Origin: CAZMVU01 sp964569295
Lineage (GTDB): Bacteria > Hydrogenedentota > Hydrogenedentia > Hydrogenedentales > JAGMZX01
DNA length: 22,410 bases
NCBI GenBank assembly: GCA_964569295.1
Contig: CAZMVU010000063.1
Coordinates: 1-22,410, forward strand
Reading direction: 5' to 3'
Position numbers and translations under genes: made by a program. Below the pieces are notes generated by a model. The model ran no database searches and was not told the DNA's origin. It was given only the letters and a program-made list of their open reading frames with translations. This document shows, piece by piece, positions 15,355-22,410 of the stretch (its first letter is position 1; each line of letters starts with the position of its first letter).

Positions 15355-17991
15355 TTGAAACTCGTTATTGTAGAGTCGCCCGCCAAGGCCAAGACCATCG
15401 GCCGGTTCCTGGGCAATGAGTATAAGGTGGTGGCCAGCTTCGGCCATATCCGCGATCTGCCGAGCAGCGCCGACGAGGTGCCCAAAGCCATCAAGGACAA
15501 GCCGTGGGCGCGCATGGCGGTGGATGTGGACAATGATTTCACCCCCTTCTATGTGGTGCCCAAGGACAATAAAAAGCAGGTGCAGGAATTGCGCGCCCTG
15601 ATGAAGGACGCGGACGAGGTGGTGCTCGCCACCGATGAAGACCGTGAGGGGGAATCCATCAGTTGGCATTTGCTCGAGACTCTCAAGCCGAAGGTGCCCG
15701 TGAAGCGCATCGCCTTCCACGAGATCACGCGTGCCGCTATCGATCATGCCATTGCGCACCCGCGCGACGTAAACGAGCAGCTCGTGCGTGCGCAGGAAAG
15801 CCGCCGTATTCTTGACCGCCTGTACGGCTACTCGCTGAGCCCCGTGCTGTGGCGCAAGGTGCGATCGAAGCTAAGCGCAGGGCGTGTGCAGAGCGTGGCG
15901 GTGCGCCTCGTGGTCGAGCGCGAAGAGGCGCGCCGCGCCTTCCACCGCGCAACCTATTGGGATATTGAAGCGACTCTCGCCGGCGGGGACACGCAATTTG
16001 GTGTCACCCTCGTGGCGCTCGGCGGTAAACGCCTGGCGGGCGGTAAGGATTTCGATTCCAGCACCGGCAACCTGAAGAAAGAGGCCGAGCCGGATGTCGT
16101 CTGGCTGCAAGAAGATGCGGCCAAGCGCGTGGCCGGCGAACTCGGCGAGCACACCCCCTGGCACGTCTCGTCCGTCGAACAGAAGAAGACCAAGCAGCGC
16201 CCCCAGCCGCCGTTCATCACCTCGACGCTCCAGCAGGCGGCGAGTTCGCTGCTGGGCATGTCGCCTGCGCGGACCATGCGCGTGGCGCAGCGCCTGTATG
16301 AGGGCGTGGACCTTGGCGGCGGTGATCGCGAGGGGCTCATCACCTACATGCGTACCGACTCCGTGGTGCTCAGCAACAAGGCCATGGGCGAAGCCGGGCA
16401 GGTGATTACGAAACTCTTCGGCGAGGAGTATTACAAGGGCCCGCGCAGCTATACGACCAAATCGAAAATGGCCCAGGAGGCCCACGAAGCCATCCGTCCG
16501 ACTCACCTTGACCGGCAACCGGAAACGGTGGCGCCGTTCATCGATAGCGACGGGCTGCGGTTGTACCGGCTCATCTGGAACCGCACCGTGGCCTCGCAGA
16601 TGACCGACGCGGAATTGCTGAAGACCACCGTCGCGTTCGAGGCGGCAACCAACGATGGCCCGGCGGTCCTGCGCACCACGGGTTCCGTGGTGACATTCCC
16701 GGGCTTTCTCAAGGTGTCCGACACACAGACGAAAGACACACTGCTGCCGCCGATCGAGCAGGGCATGCAGGTGGGGCCCGGCGAGCAGTTGGTCATCGAA
16801 TCGCTGCAACCCACGCGCCACGAGACGCAGCCGCCCGCACGCTACACCGAGGCATCGCTCGTGAAGCGGCTCGAGGAGGAGGGCATCGGGCGGCCGTCCA
16901 CCTACGCGCCGACCATCTCGACCATCCAGCAGCGCGGCTACGTGGTGAACGTGAGCAAAGGCGGCGCCCTGGCGCCGACCTACACCGGCATTGCCGTGAC
17001 AGACCTGCTGCGTGCGCATTTCTCGGAATATGTGGATCTCAATTTCACGGCGCGCATGGAAAACGCGCTCGACAATATCGCCGAGGGGCACGAGAACTCG
17101 AAAGACTTCCTCGAAGCCTTCTATCGCGGTAATGGGCGCTTTGGCCATGGACTCGTGAAACAGATTGACGACGAGTTGCCCAATATCGAATTCCCCGCGC
17201 TCCTTCTCGGGAACGACCCGGAGAACGGCGAGCCGCTGTATGTGCGCTTGGGCCGCAATGTACCCTACCTCCAACGCGCGGATGGCGGCGAAGGCAATAC
17301 CGCGCCGCTGCCGGCGGATCTGTATTACGAGGATCTGACGGCAGAAAAGGCCCATGACTTGATCGAGCAGAACGCCCAGGGCAGCGATGAACTCGGCGAA
17401 GACCCGGAAACCGGCGAAAAGGTGTATGCCTTGCTTGGCCCCTACGGACCCTACGTGCAGCTTGGCGAGGCGGAAAAGGGCAAGCCCAAGCCCAAGCGCG
17501 CCAGCCTGCCTAAAGGCATGGCCCTCGAGGATGTGGACCTGCCGCTTGCTTTGAAGCTGCTGTCATTGCCGCGCGAACTCGGCAAGCACCCGGACCAGGA
17601 CGAGCCGGTGCTGGCGGGTGTGGGCCGGTACGGACCCTATGTGAAGTGCGACAAGGAGTTCCGGAGCCTCGAGGACAGCGACGACGTGTATACCGTCGGC
17701 CTTGATCGCGCCCTCGAACTGCTGGCGCAACCCAAGCAACGGCGCGCATCGAAAAAGGTTCTCCGCGAACTCGGCAAGCACCCGCACTCCGAGGCGCCCG
17801 TCACGCTCTATGAGGGACGTTATGGGCCTTATGTGAGCGACGGGGACAAAAACGCCTCGCTCCCGAAGGATATGAGCCCTGACGACTGCGATCTCGGTAA
17901 GGCGGTTGAACTGCTGGCCAAGGCGCCGGAGAAGAAGAAACGCGCGCCCCGAAAACGCAAGGCCAGTCCCAAAAAGAAAAGCAGCTCCTGA
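15355..17991 (+). CDS. topA: DNA topoisomerase I (type IA)
   Basis: An 878-aa enzyme that relaxes negative supercoils through a transient 5'-phosphotyrosine break. TTG 15355 is the chosen start: GAGGG lies 8 nt upstream and the protein then opens with LKLVIVESPAKAKTIGRFLG as in other TopA. The TOPRIM domain has Glu7 and the ATDEDREGE motif with Asp94 and Asp96. The active Tyr331 lies in GLITYMRTDS. TARMENALDNIAEG and GRPSTYAPTIS are also diagnostic. The C-terminus has no Cys4 zinc ribbons; instead there are three or more topoisomerase C-terminal repeats (LGPYGPYVQLG, VGRYGPYVKC, EGRYGPYVSDG) and a Lys/Arg-rich tail. It is 11 bp from hslV and likely cotranscribed with it. Confidence 0.97.
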   Translation: MKLVIVESPAKAKTIGRFLGNEYKVVASFGHIRDLPSSADEVPKAIKDKPWARMAVDVDNDFTPFYVVPKDNKKQVQELRALMKDADEVVLATDEDREGESISWHLLETLKPKVPVKRIAFHEITRAAIDHAIAHPRDVNEQLVRAQESRRILDRLYGYSLSPVLWRKVRSKLSAGRVQSVAVRLVVEREEARRAFHRATYWDIEATLAGGDTQFGVTLVALGGKRLAGGKDFDSSTGNLKKEAEPDVVWLQEDAAKRVAGELGEHTPWHVSSVEQKKTKQRPQPPFITSTLQQAASSLLGMSPARTMRVAQRLYEGVDLGGGDREGLITYMRTDSVVLSNKAMGEAGQVITKLFGEEYYKGPRSYTTKSKMAQEAHEAIRPTHLDRQPETVAPFIDSDGLRLYRLIWNRTVASQMTDAELLKTTVAFEAATNDGPAVLRTTGSVVTFPGFLKVSDTQTKDTLLPPIEQGMQVGPGEQLVIESLQPTRHETQPPARYTEASLVKRLEEEGIGRPSTYAPTISTIQQRGYVVNVSKGGALAPTYTGIAVTDLLRAHFSEYVDLNFTARMENALDNIAEGHENSKDFLEAFYRGNGRFGHGLVKQIDDELPNIEFPALLLGNDPENGEPLYVRLGRNVPYLQRADGGEGNTAPLPADLYYEDLTAEKAHDLIEQNAQGSDELGEDPETGEKVYALLGPYGPYVQLGEAEKGKPKPKRASLPKGMALEDVDLPLALKLLSLPRELGKHPDQDEPVLAGVGRYGPYVKCDKEFRSLEDSDDVYTVGLDRALELLAQPKQRRASKKVLRELGKHPHSEAPVTLYEGRYGPYVSDGDKNASLPKDMSPDDCDLGKAVELLAKAPEKKKRAPRKRKASPKKKSSS

Positions 17992-18002
17992 GGAACTACG
18001 CC

Positions 18003-18536
18003 ATGCAGCCGTTCAACGCCACCACCATCGTCGCCGTGCGCAAAAACGGCCAGGTCGCCCTTGGCGGCGACGGGCAAGTCACCGTGGGCGAGACCATCAT
18101 GAAAAGCCACGCGAGCAAGATTCGCCGGATTTCCGATGGGCGCGTCCTTGCGGGTTTCGCGGGCGCCGTGTCCGATGCGCTCGCCCTTTTCGAGCGTTTC
18201 GAGGGCAAGCTGAAAGCGTTCAACAACAACCTCGTGCGCTCCGCCGTCGAACTCGGCAAGGATTGGCGCACGGACAAGTACCTGCGCCACCTCCAAGCCA
18301 TGCTCGCCGTGTGCGACAGCGAGCGTTCGTTGCTGATCTCCGGCAATGGCGATGTCATCGAGCCGGATGACGGCGTGCTCGCCATTGGATCGGGCGGCTC
18401 GTATGCCCTCGCCGCGGCCCGGGCGCTCGTGAGGCACTCGGATCTCGATGCCGAGGGCGTGGTGCGCGAGGCCATGGGCATCGCCGGGGAAATCTGCATC
18501 TACACCAACGAGCACATCACGGTCGAGACGCTGTAG
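18003..18536 (+). CDS. hslV: HslV (ClpQ) proteasome-like peptidase subunit
   Basis: A 177-aa Ntn-hydrolase, normal for the family. It starts at ATG 18003 just after topA; GAGGAA spans the topA stop. The short leader MQPFNA precedes the mature N-terminus TTIVAVRKNG, so Thr7 becomes the catalytic nucleophile after processing. The GGDGQVT, GFAGAVSDA and GSGGSYALAAARAL segments are characteristic. HslV forms dodecamers that need the AAA+ unfoldase HslU, which normally lies next to it; here no hslU follows and an aminotransferase comes next. topA and hslV are near each other in several phyla (topA-trmFO-xerC-hslVU), so this looks like a contracted version of that cluster. Confidence 0.95.
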   Translation: MQPFNATTIVAVRKNGQVALGGDGQVTVGETIMKSHASKIRRISDGRVLAGFAGAVSDALALFERFEGKLKAFNNNLVRSAVELGKDWRTDKYLRHLQAMLAVCDSERSLLISGNGDVIEPDDGVLAIGSGGSYALAAARALVRHSDLDAEGVVREAMGIAGEICIYTNEHITVETL

Positions 18537-18767
18537 CGGGCCGGCGCGCGGAGACCGGCTCACGGGGACGTTCGCCCTCCCGGTGGGACGCAAAGGTTTA
18601 TTGCGCCGGCGGGACGACAGTTTTCTGTCCGCCTTCTCTGCCACTGCCGCCGCGCATTCCTTGTGTCTACGGCGTGGTTCGTTTATCATGCGCAACCACG
18701 TGCGCGCAGCGCACGGCGATATTCAATGCGATAGGGCCCATCGGCCACGACGGCAGGGAAACGCAGC
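18537..18767 (+). promoter_or_regulatory. Intergenic region with aminotransferase promoter
   Basis: TTGTGT (18661-18666) and TATCAT (18684-18689, 5 of 6 to consensus) are exactly 17 nt apart, giving a start near 18696 and a leader of about 70 nt. Upstream, two small stems, CGCAA-7nt-TTGCG (18589-18605) and GACAG-TTTT-CTGTC (18616-18629), may end the topA-hslV transcript, although neither has a T-run. I see no gene. Confidence 0.5.
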
Positions 18768-19958
18768 ATGTTCGACAAGCTGGAAATGGCGCCGCCCGAC
18801 GCAATTCTCGGGCTCACGGAAGCTTTCAACAACGACACCAACCCCGACAAGATTAACCTGGGTGTCGGCGTGTACAAGGACGAGAACGGCAAGACGCCCG
18901 TCCTTGCCTCGGTCAAGGAAGCCGAGAAACGCCTGCTCGAGGCGGAGACCACAAAAAGCTACTTGCCCATTCCCGGCGATCCGGCGTATGGGGCCCTTGT
19001 ACAGGAGCTCTTGTTCGGCGCGGACCACGAAATCGTTGGCAGTGGCCGCGCACGCACGGCGCATACCCCGGGCGGTACGGGCGCATTGCGCGTGGCCGGG
19101 GATTTTCTCAAACAAATGAAGCCGGACACGAATATCTGGGTGAGCGAGCCGACCTGGGCCAACCACGCCCAGGTATTCGCGGCCGCGGGCCTCACGGTGA
19201 AAACGTACCCGTACTACAACCACGACACACAATCACTCAACCTCGACAGCATGCTGCGCGCGTTGCAGTACGTGCCCGCCGAAGACGTGGTGTTGTTCCA
19301 TGCCTGCTGCCACAACCCGAGCGGCATGGATCCCGACGGCGCTCAATGGCAGGCACTCGCCGACATGGCGAAGAATCAGGGCTTCATGCCGCTGGTTGAC
19401 TTCGCCTACCAGGGCTTTGCCAATGGTCTCGAGGCCGATGCCGCCGGCCTGCGCGCGCTGTGCAAACCGGAAGTCGAACTGCTGGTCTGCAGTTCGTTCT
19501 CGAAAAACTTCGGCCTCTACCGCGAGCGCGTCGGTGCACTCACCGTCGTCGGACACACGCCGGAAGATGCGGAGAAGGCCTTCAGCCATGTGAAAAAGCG
19601 TATCCGCGCGAACTACTCGAATCCGGCCGCGCATGGCGGGCTCATCGTAAAGACCGTGCTACAGGATGAACGCCTGCGCAGCCAGTGGGAAGGCGAGGTG
19701 GCGGCCATGCGCGACCGCATCAACGGCATGCGCCAGAACCTTGTGGAGACACTTCAGTCGAAGGGTGTGCATCAGGACTTTTCGTTCATCACACGCCAGA
19801 AGGGTATGTTCTCGTTCTCCGGACTCTCGAAGGAACAAGTCGAGAAACTGCGCGAAAAGTACAGTATCTACATCGTTGGGTCGGGGCGCATCAACGTCGC
19901 GGGCATTACCGACGACAACATCGGCCGCCTCTGTGACGCCATCAAGGACGTGCTGTAA
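18768..19958 (+). CDS. Aspartate/aromatic-amino-acid aminotransferase (class I, AspC/TyrB type)
   Basis: A 396-aa PLP enzyme, the same length as E. coli AspC and TyrB and collinear with them throughout. AGGGAAA lies about 8 nt before ATG 18768. It opens MFDKLEMAPPDAILGLTEAF and contains INLGVGVYKDENGKTPV, ACCHNPSGMD, the PLP lysine 246 in SSFSKNFGLYRERVG, IRANYSNPAAHGG and the substrate-carboxylate Arg in GSGRINVAGI. It swaps amino groups between aspartate or aromatic amino acids and 2-oxoglutarate in the cytoplasm. Which of the two substrate classes is preferred cannot be decided from sequence. It appears monocistronic, with its own promoter. Confidence 0.95.
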   Translation: MFDKLEMAPPDAILGLTEAFNNDTNPDKINLGVGVYKDENGKTPVLASVKEAEKRLLEAETTKSYLPIPGDPAYGALVQELLFGADHEIVGSGRARTAHTPGGTGALRVAGDFLKQMKPDTNIWVSEPTWANHAQVFAAAGLTVKTYPYYNHDTQSLNLDSMLRALQYVPAEDVVLFHACCHNPSGMDPDGAQWQALADMAKNQGFMPLVDFAYQGFANGLEADAAGLRALCKPEVELLVCSSFSKNFGLYRERVGALTVVGHTPEDAEKAFSHVKKRIRANYSNPAAHGGLIVKTVLQDERLRSQWEGEVAAMRDRINGMRQNLVETLQSKGVHQDFSFITRQKGMFSFSGLSKEQVEKLREKYSIYIVGSGRINVAGITDDNIGRLCDAIKDVL

Positions 19959-20027
19959 CGGTACGCCAGGTATTATACGGCCGCAGGGCTGTCCAGCATA
20001 CGTTGCCGGCGCCGCTCCCGTTTTCGG

Positions 20028-20240
20028 GGTGCAGTTCTTCTGCGACCGTTGTTCAGAATTGTGGATGACAGGTACGGGTAAGCAGAACGGGGCTGACACA
20101 AGCAAGGGAGTGCGCGAGCGAGACGGGGCTGTCCCTGTTCCCGCTTTCGCGAGGACGTTTCAGTGGGCACGCGCGGACTCACAAGGACTGTCCTTTTTAC
20201 TTCGCTTTTCGTTTTGGAGCGGTAGTAGAAGAACTGCACC
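20028..20240. repeat. 213-bp MITE-like unit bounded by 21-bp imperfect inverted repeats
   Basis: The left arm 20028-20048 and the right arm 20220-20240 are inverted copies: GGTGCAGTTCTTCT is perfect over 14 bases, then three positions with two mismatches, then ACCG. Inside are further short symmetries, AAGGAC-T-GTCCTT at 20183-20195 and GGGGCTGTCCC near 20124-20134. I see no clear target-site duplication and no coding sequence, so it would be a non-autonomous element or an old insertion remnant. It fills about half of the 439-bp gap between the aminotransferase and leucine-rich-repeat genes. Confidence 0.5.
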
Positions 20241-20262
20241 GCAAATCAATGTGCTCCGGCTA

Positions 20263-20291
20263 TTGCAAGCGGGGCGTTATAACGTTATTAT
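20263..20291 (+). promoter_or_regulatory. Sigma70-type promoter for the leucine-rich-repeat gene
   Basis: TTGCAA (20263-20268, 4 of 6) and TATTAT (20286-20291, 5 of 6) are 17 nt apart. The 10-bp perfect palindrome CGTTATAACG (20275-20284) lies in the spacer next to the -10 and could be an operator. A stem TGTGCCG-6nt-CGGCACA at 20301-20320 would form at the very 5' end of the transcript. Confidence 0.6.
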
Positions 20292-20397
20292 GGGTTCGTT
20301 TGTGCCGCAATTCCGGCACAAGAACAGCGGGTTCACAGCAACACCATAATGCCAACAATGGACGGCGCGCGTGCGCGTTCGTGCTAGAAGGAGGCCT

Positions 20398-21309
20398 ATG
20401 GAAATCACGACGCACCCGTATCTGGTGCATCCATTCTGGCGCAGCGACATTCCTGCGCTGCGGCGGGTGCGCCAATGTGAGGCCCTCCGGGCTGCCGACT
20501 CGTCCCTGCAAGACGAAAACCTCAGGCAACTGGCCTTGCTCGACGGACTCCGCTACCTGGATCTCTCCGAAACCAACATCACCAATCCCGGTCTTGCGCA
20601 CCTCCGGCCCCACAAGGGTTTGGAGGTGCTTTCTCTTGCTCGGACCCGCGCCGGCAATGAGGGCCTTGCCCATGTGTCCCGGCTCAGCAGCCTGCGCGAA
20701 CTCAACCTCGACCACACTGGCGTGAGCGACCTGCACCTGGCCGCGGAAGACGAGGCCCTGTGCGAAGCGAGCCGCAACCGTATACGTGCCGCCTGGCGCC
20801 ACCTGGGCCTCGGCCACCTCGCCGACCTCGTGTACCTGCGCCGGCTCAGCCTGCGGGGTACCGGCGTGCATGGCCCCGGCCTGCAATACCTCGCCCACGC
20901 CAGCAGCCTCACTCATCTCGACCTGCGCGGGACCGCCCTCAACGCGGCCGGCATTCGTGTGCTGCGCCAATTCCACGGCCTGCACAACCTGGATCTCGCC
21001 GATACCGCCACCAGCCTTTGGCCCGATGAACATGGTATTGCGGGCTTGCGCCATCTCGAGAGCCTCGACCTCTCGGGATCGTGGCTTACCGACGACGAGC
21101 TGCGCCGGTTCGCCGAATGGCCCGGCGGCACGCCGCTCCCCAACCTCGTGCGCCTCGACCTTTCCCGCACCCGCGTGACCGACCACGGCCTCGGCTACCT
21201 CGCATGCTTCCCCCGGCTGCGCGACCTCGAACTCACCGGCGCCCGCGTCACCGCCAAAGGCCTCGATGAAATCCTGGCCCGGCCCGGCATACGCGTCGTC
21301 GCCAGGTAA
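20398..21309 (+). CDS. Cytoplasmic leucine-rich-repeat protein
   Basis: A 303-aa protein from ATG 20398, chosen because AAGGAGG ends 3 nt before it (a perfect but close Shine-Dalgarno site); an in-frame start at 20371 has none. About eight repeats of ~23-26 residues follow the ribonuclease-inhibitor-like bacterial pattern L..L..LDLS.T.ITN.GLA.L (LRYLDLSETNITNPGLAHL, LRELNLDHTGVSDL, LTHLDLRGTALNAAGI, LESLDLSGSWLTDDEL, LVRLDLSRTRVTDHGL). One repeat carries a ~25-residue insertion rich in Ala and charged residues (~113-140). No signal peptide, membrane helix or enzyme domain is visible, so it is probably a cytoplasmic binding protein with an unknown partner. It is a single-gene unit with its own promoter and terminator. 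Confidence 0.85.
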   Translation: MEITTHPYLVHPFWRSDIPALRRVRQCEALRAADSSLQDENLRQLALLDGLRYLDLSETNITNPGLAHLRPHKGLEVLSLARTRAGNEGLAHVSRLSSLRELNLDHTGVSDLHLAAEDEALCEASRNRIRAAWRHLGLGHLADLVYLRRLSLRGTGVHGPGLQYLAHASSLTHLDLRGTALNAAGIRVLRQFHGLHNLDLADTATSLWPDEHGIAGLRHLESLDLSGSWLTDDELRRFAEWPGGTPLPNLVRLDLSRTRVTDHGLGYLACFPRLRDLELTGARVTAKGLDEILARPGIRVVAR

Positions 21310-21336
21310 CACGCGCCTGCTTACCCGTAATGGCTG

Positions 21337-21364
21337 GCACGGCCTAAGCCCCGCTTAGGCCGTG
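21337..21364. terminator. Strong hairpin after the leucine-rich-repeat gene
   Basis: CACGGCCTAAGC (21338-21349) pairs perfectly over 12 bp with GCTTAGGCCGTG (21353-21364) across a CCC loop. It lies about 28 bp after the stop. Only TCT follows on the plus strand, so there is no proper T-run, but the stem is the strongest in the gap and sits between convergent genes. Confidence 0.6.
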
Positions 21365-21455
21365 TCTGAGACAAGCGTATGGTGCGTGTTACACCCCCTG
21401 TTCGCCCGGCAGCATCGCGTCCCCGTTCGGGCAAATGACAATGCCTGCCATGAAG

Positions 21456-21488
21456 CGCCCCCTCGGCCGATGTGACCCCGAGGGGGCG
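21456..21488 (-). terminator. Strong hairpin after the minus-strand composite ORF
   Basis: CGCCCCCTCGG (21456-21466) and CCGAGGGGGCG (21478-21488) form an 11-bp GC-rich stem with an 11-nt loop, about 26 bp beyond the minus-strand stop codon. On the minus strand it is followed by CTTC. It probably ends transcription of the minus-strand gene. Confidence 0.6.
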
Positions 21489-21513
21489 GTGATTCAACGT
21501 GTGCCGTGCGTGC

Positions 21514-22410
21514 TTACCGGTCCGACGGGGCGCCGGGGCAAAATCCGTCTTCCGTGCCCTCGCCGGGGCAGTAGGTATAGCCGCCGGAGTTGAAGAACTG
21601 AATCAGACGCAGCAGTTCCGTCAGGTCGATGGTCCAGCTCGGACCGTCCGGGTTGTAGTCTCTCGCGTGAGGCGTGCATGCCTGGTTTTCGCCCGGACCG
21701 GGGTCGTAGCCGTCTTCCGCGTCCCCCGGCGTCTCCACCAGAATGAGCTGCTGGATCGGCTCCTCGCGGGCCTCCTCCAGCATCCGCTCCAGATCGGCCA
21801 CCGAGCCCAGCACCGGCATCGTTGGCGCCGCCTGCCCGTCCGCGCCCGCACCCCCGGGCTCGCCCTCTCCCGCGTGCGCCGCCGCGCCGCCATTGCGCAC
21901 CATCCCGACCGGCTTGATCCCCAGGTCGGTGCGGTTATCCACCCATTGCTGCAGCGCGGCCACCTTCGAGGCCTCCCCCACGAAAAGCGTCGGCACCGCG
22001 CTCGCCTCGAACACACGCCGGGCCACCCAGCGCGGCAGGTAACGGTTGCCCAGCACGAAAAGCACCCCTGCGCTCAGGATGAACACCCCCAGAAAGAGCC
22101 GGCTGATCTCAGGATCGTCCCGCCAGCGAAACAGCGCCACAAGCAAGGGAATAACGGCGACTAAAGGAACCAGTGTTACCCACCAAATGAGAGAAAACAG
22201 TAAAATCGCGATCGCCCCCAAAGAAATCGAGCCTTGTAACACCTGCAACAACCGACTCAACAACAAAGCCGGACGATAAGGGGCCTCCGACTGGGCTTGA
22301 TGAAACTTGTCGTAATAATCAGAATTTTCGTAGTATTCTAAATCAATTTCAACGGATTTAGCGTGGAGTAACTCTCGCACCCGATCCACCACCGCTTCTT
22401 GTAATCTTTC
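21514..22410 (-). CDS. Composite partial ORF: ABC-transporter start, CoA-binding-like domain, dockerin-like tail
   Basis: The frame is open to the window edge, so the true start is outside; 298 codons are visible, the first six reading ERLQEA. (a) 22410 to ~22140 matches the N-terminal membrane domain of cyanobacterial-type ABC exporters (VDRVRELLHAKSVEIDLEYY, QSEAPYRPALLLSRLLQ). (b) From ~22130 to ~21720 it resembles the last helix and CoA-binding-like domain of WbaP-type sugar transferases (DDPEISRLFLGVF, TLFVGEASKVAALQQW, LGIKPVGMV, MPVLGSVADLERML, IQQLILVETP), interrupted by a Gly/Ala-rich insert. (c) The end is a tail with DYNPDGPSWTIDLTELLR and YCPGEGTEDGFCPG, similar to half a dockerin. 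The ATP-binding and glycosyl-transferase catalytic domains are both missing, and base composition changes sharply between (a) and (b). It is best treated as chimeric until checked. Confidence 0.6.
   Translation of the reverse strand, partial: ERLQEAVVDRVRELLHAKSVEIDLEYYENSDYYDKFHQAQSEAPYRPALLLSRLLQVLQGSISLGAIAILLFSLIWWVTLVPLVAVIPLLVALFRWRDDPEISRLFLGVFILSAGVLFVLGNRYLPRWVARRVFEASAVPTLFVGEASKVAALQQWVDNRTDLGIKPVGMVRNGGAAAHAGEGEPGGAGADGQAAPTMPVLGSVADLERMLEEAREEPIQQLILVETPGDAEDGYDPGPGENQACTPHARDYNPDGPSWTIDLTELLRLIQFFNSGGYTYCPGEGTEDGFCPGAPSDR
22130..22410. other. Foreign low-G+C segment at the window edge
   Basis: G+C by hand count is about 45% over 22141-22380 against about 67% over 21901-22140. 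The octamer GCGATCGC (22208-22215), the highly iterated palindrome of many cyanobacteria, is found here; I noticed no other copy in the window. The encoded residues resemble a cyanobacterial ABC exporter. The break lies within about 22120-22145. Confidence 0.7.

Noticed and set aside
20183..20198. AAGGACTGTCCTT followed by Ts as an intrinsic terminator
   Set aside because: The symmetry leaves a one-base centre, so only about 4 bp could pair in a real hairpin, and it lies about 225 bp after the aminotransferase stop.
19973..20239. 88-codon minus-strand frame across the inverted-repeat unit
   Set aside because: Its composition is rich in Arg, Ser and Pro with no domain, it starts within the right repeat arm and it runs out through unrelated sequence.
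1..22410. CRISPR array, tRNA, rRNA or complete insertion sequence
   Set aside because: I saw no regularly spaced repeats, no tRNA-like cloverleaf or TPsiC signature, no rRNA-like stretch and no transposase motif on either strand.

Overview
The window is G+C-rich bacterial DNA, densely coded, in which non-ATG starts are common (TTG at 2324, 8736 and 15355; GTG at 4666 and 9335). My best guess is a member of Candidatus Hydrogenedentota or a related planctomycete-like lineage. This is an inference from the style of the exopolysaccharide locus, the GH10 architecture, the leucine-rich-repeat protein, and a C-terminal tail (near 21514-21700) that I recall from exported proteins of such genomes. No rRNA or other taxonomic marker is present. 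The last ~270 bases look foreign: hand-counted G+C falls from about 67% (21901-22140) to about 45% (22141-22380), and the only GCGATCGC octamer I found in the window lies there, pointing to cyanobacterial DNA.

Layout: (1) 1-189, non-coding with three short GC hairpins. (2) 190-1899, minus strand: a secreted GH10 glycosidase. (3) 1900-2323: a divergent promoter region and a long structured leader. (4) 2324-7127: export and control genes for an exopolysaccharide (outer-membrane OPX lipoprotein, PCP chain-length protein, ExeA/GspA-like ATPase with a LysM-like tail, and a CpsD-like protein that has lost its P-loop). (5) 7326-15125: synthesis genes (degenerate GGDEF-like protein, initiating sugar-1-phosphate transferase, hexapeptide acetyltransferase, Wzx-like flippase, Wzy/WaaL-like polymerase, and GT2, GT4 and GT26 glycosyltransferases). 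(6) 15355-18536: topA and hslV, housekeeping. (7) 18768-19958: an aspartate/aromatic aminotransferase. (8) 19959-20397: non-coding, with a 213-bp unit bounded by inverted repeats and a good promoter. (9) 20398-21309: a leucine-rich-repeat protein. (10) 21310-21513: two strong hairpins between convergent genes. (11) 21514-22410, minus strand: a composite ORF running off the window.

The genes of regions 4 and 5 read as one Wzx/Wzy-dependent exopolysaccharide pathway. The initiating transferase loads the first sugar-phosphate on undecaprenyl phosphate; the GT2, GT4 and GT26 enzymes extend it; the acetyltransferase decorates it; the flippase moves it out; the polymerase joins repeat units; and PCP plus OPX control length and export. 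The divergent GH10 enzyme could trim or degrade this or another polysaccharide. The set resembles exosortase-associated EPS loci, but no exosortase gene lies in the window.

The most interesting points are the loss of P-loop residues in the CpsD-like protein, the ExeA-LysM fusion inside an EPS operon, the long hairpin-rich leader, the MITE-like unit at 20028-20240, and the composite ORF at the right edge. In that ORF an ABC-transporter start, a sugar-transferase CoA-binding-like domain and a dockerin-like tail are joined in frame. An assembly join is the first explanation to exclude.
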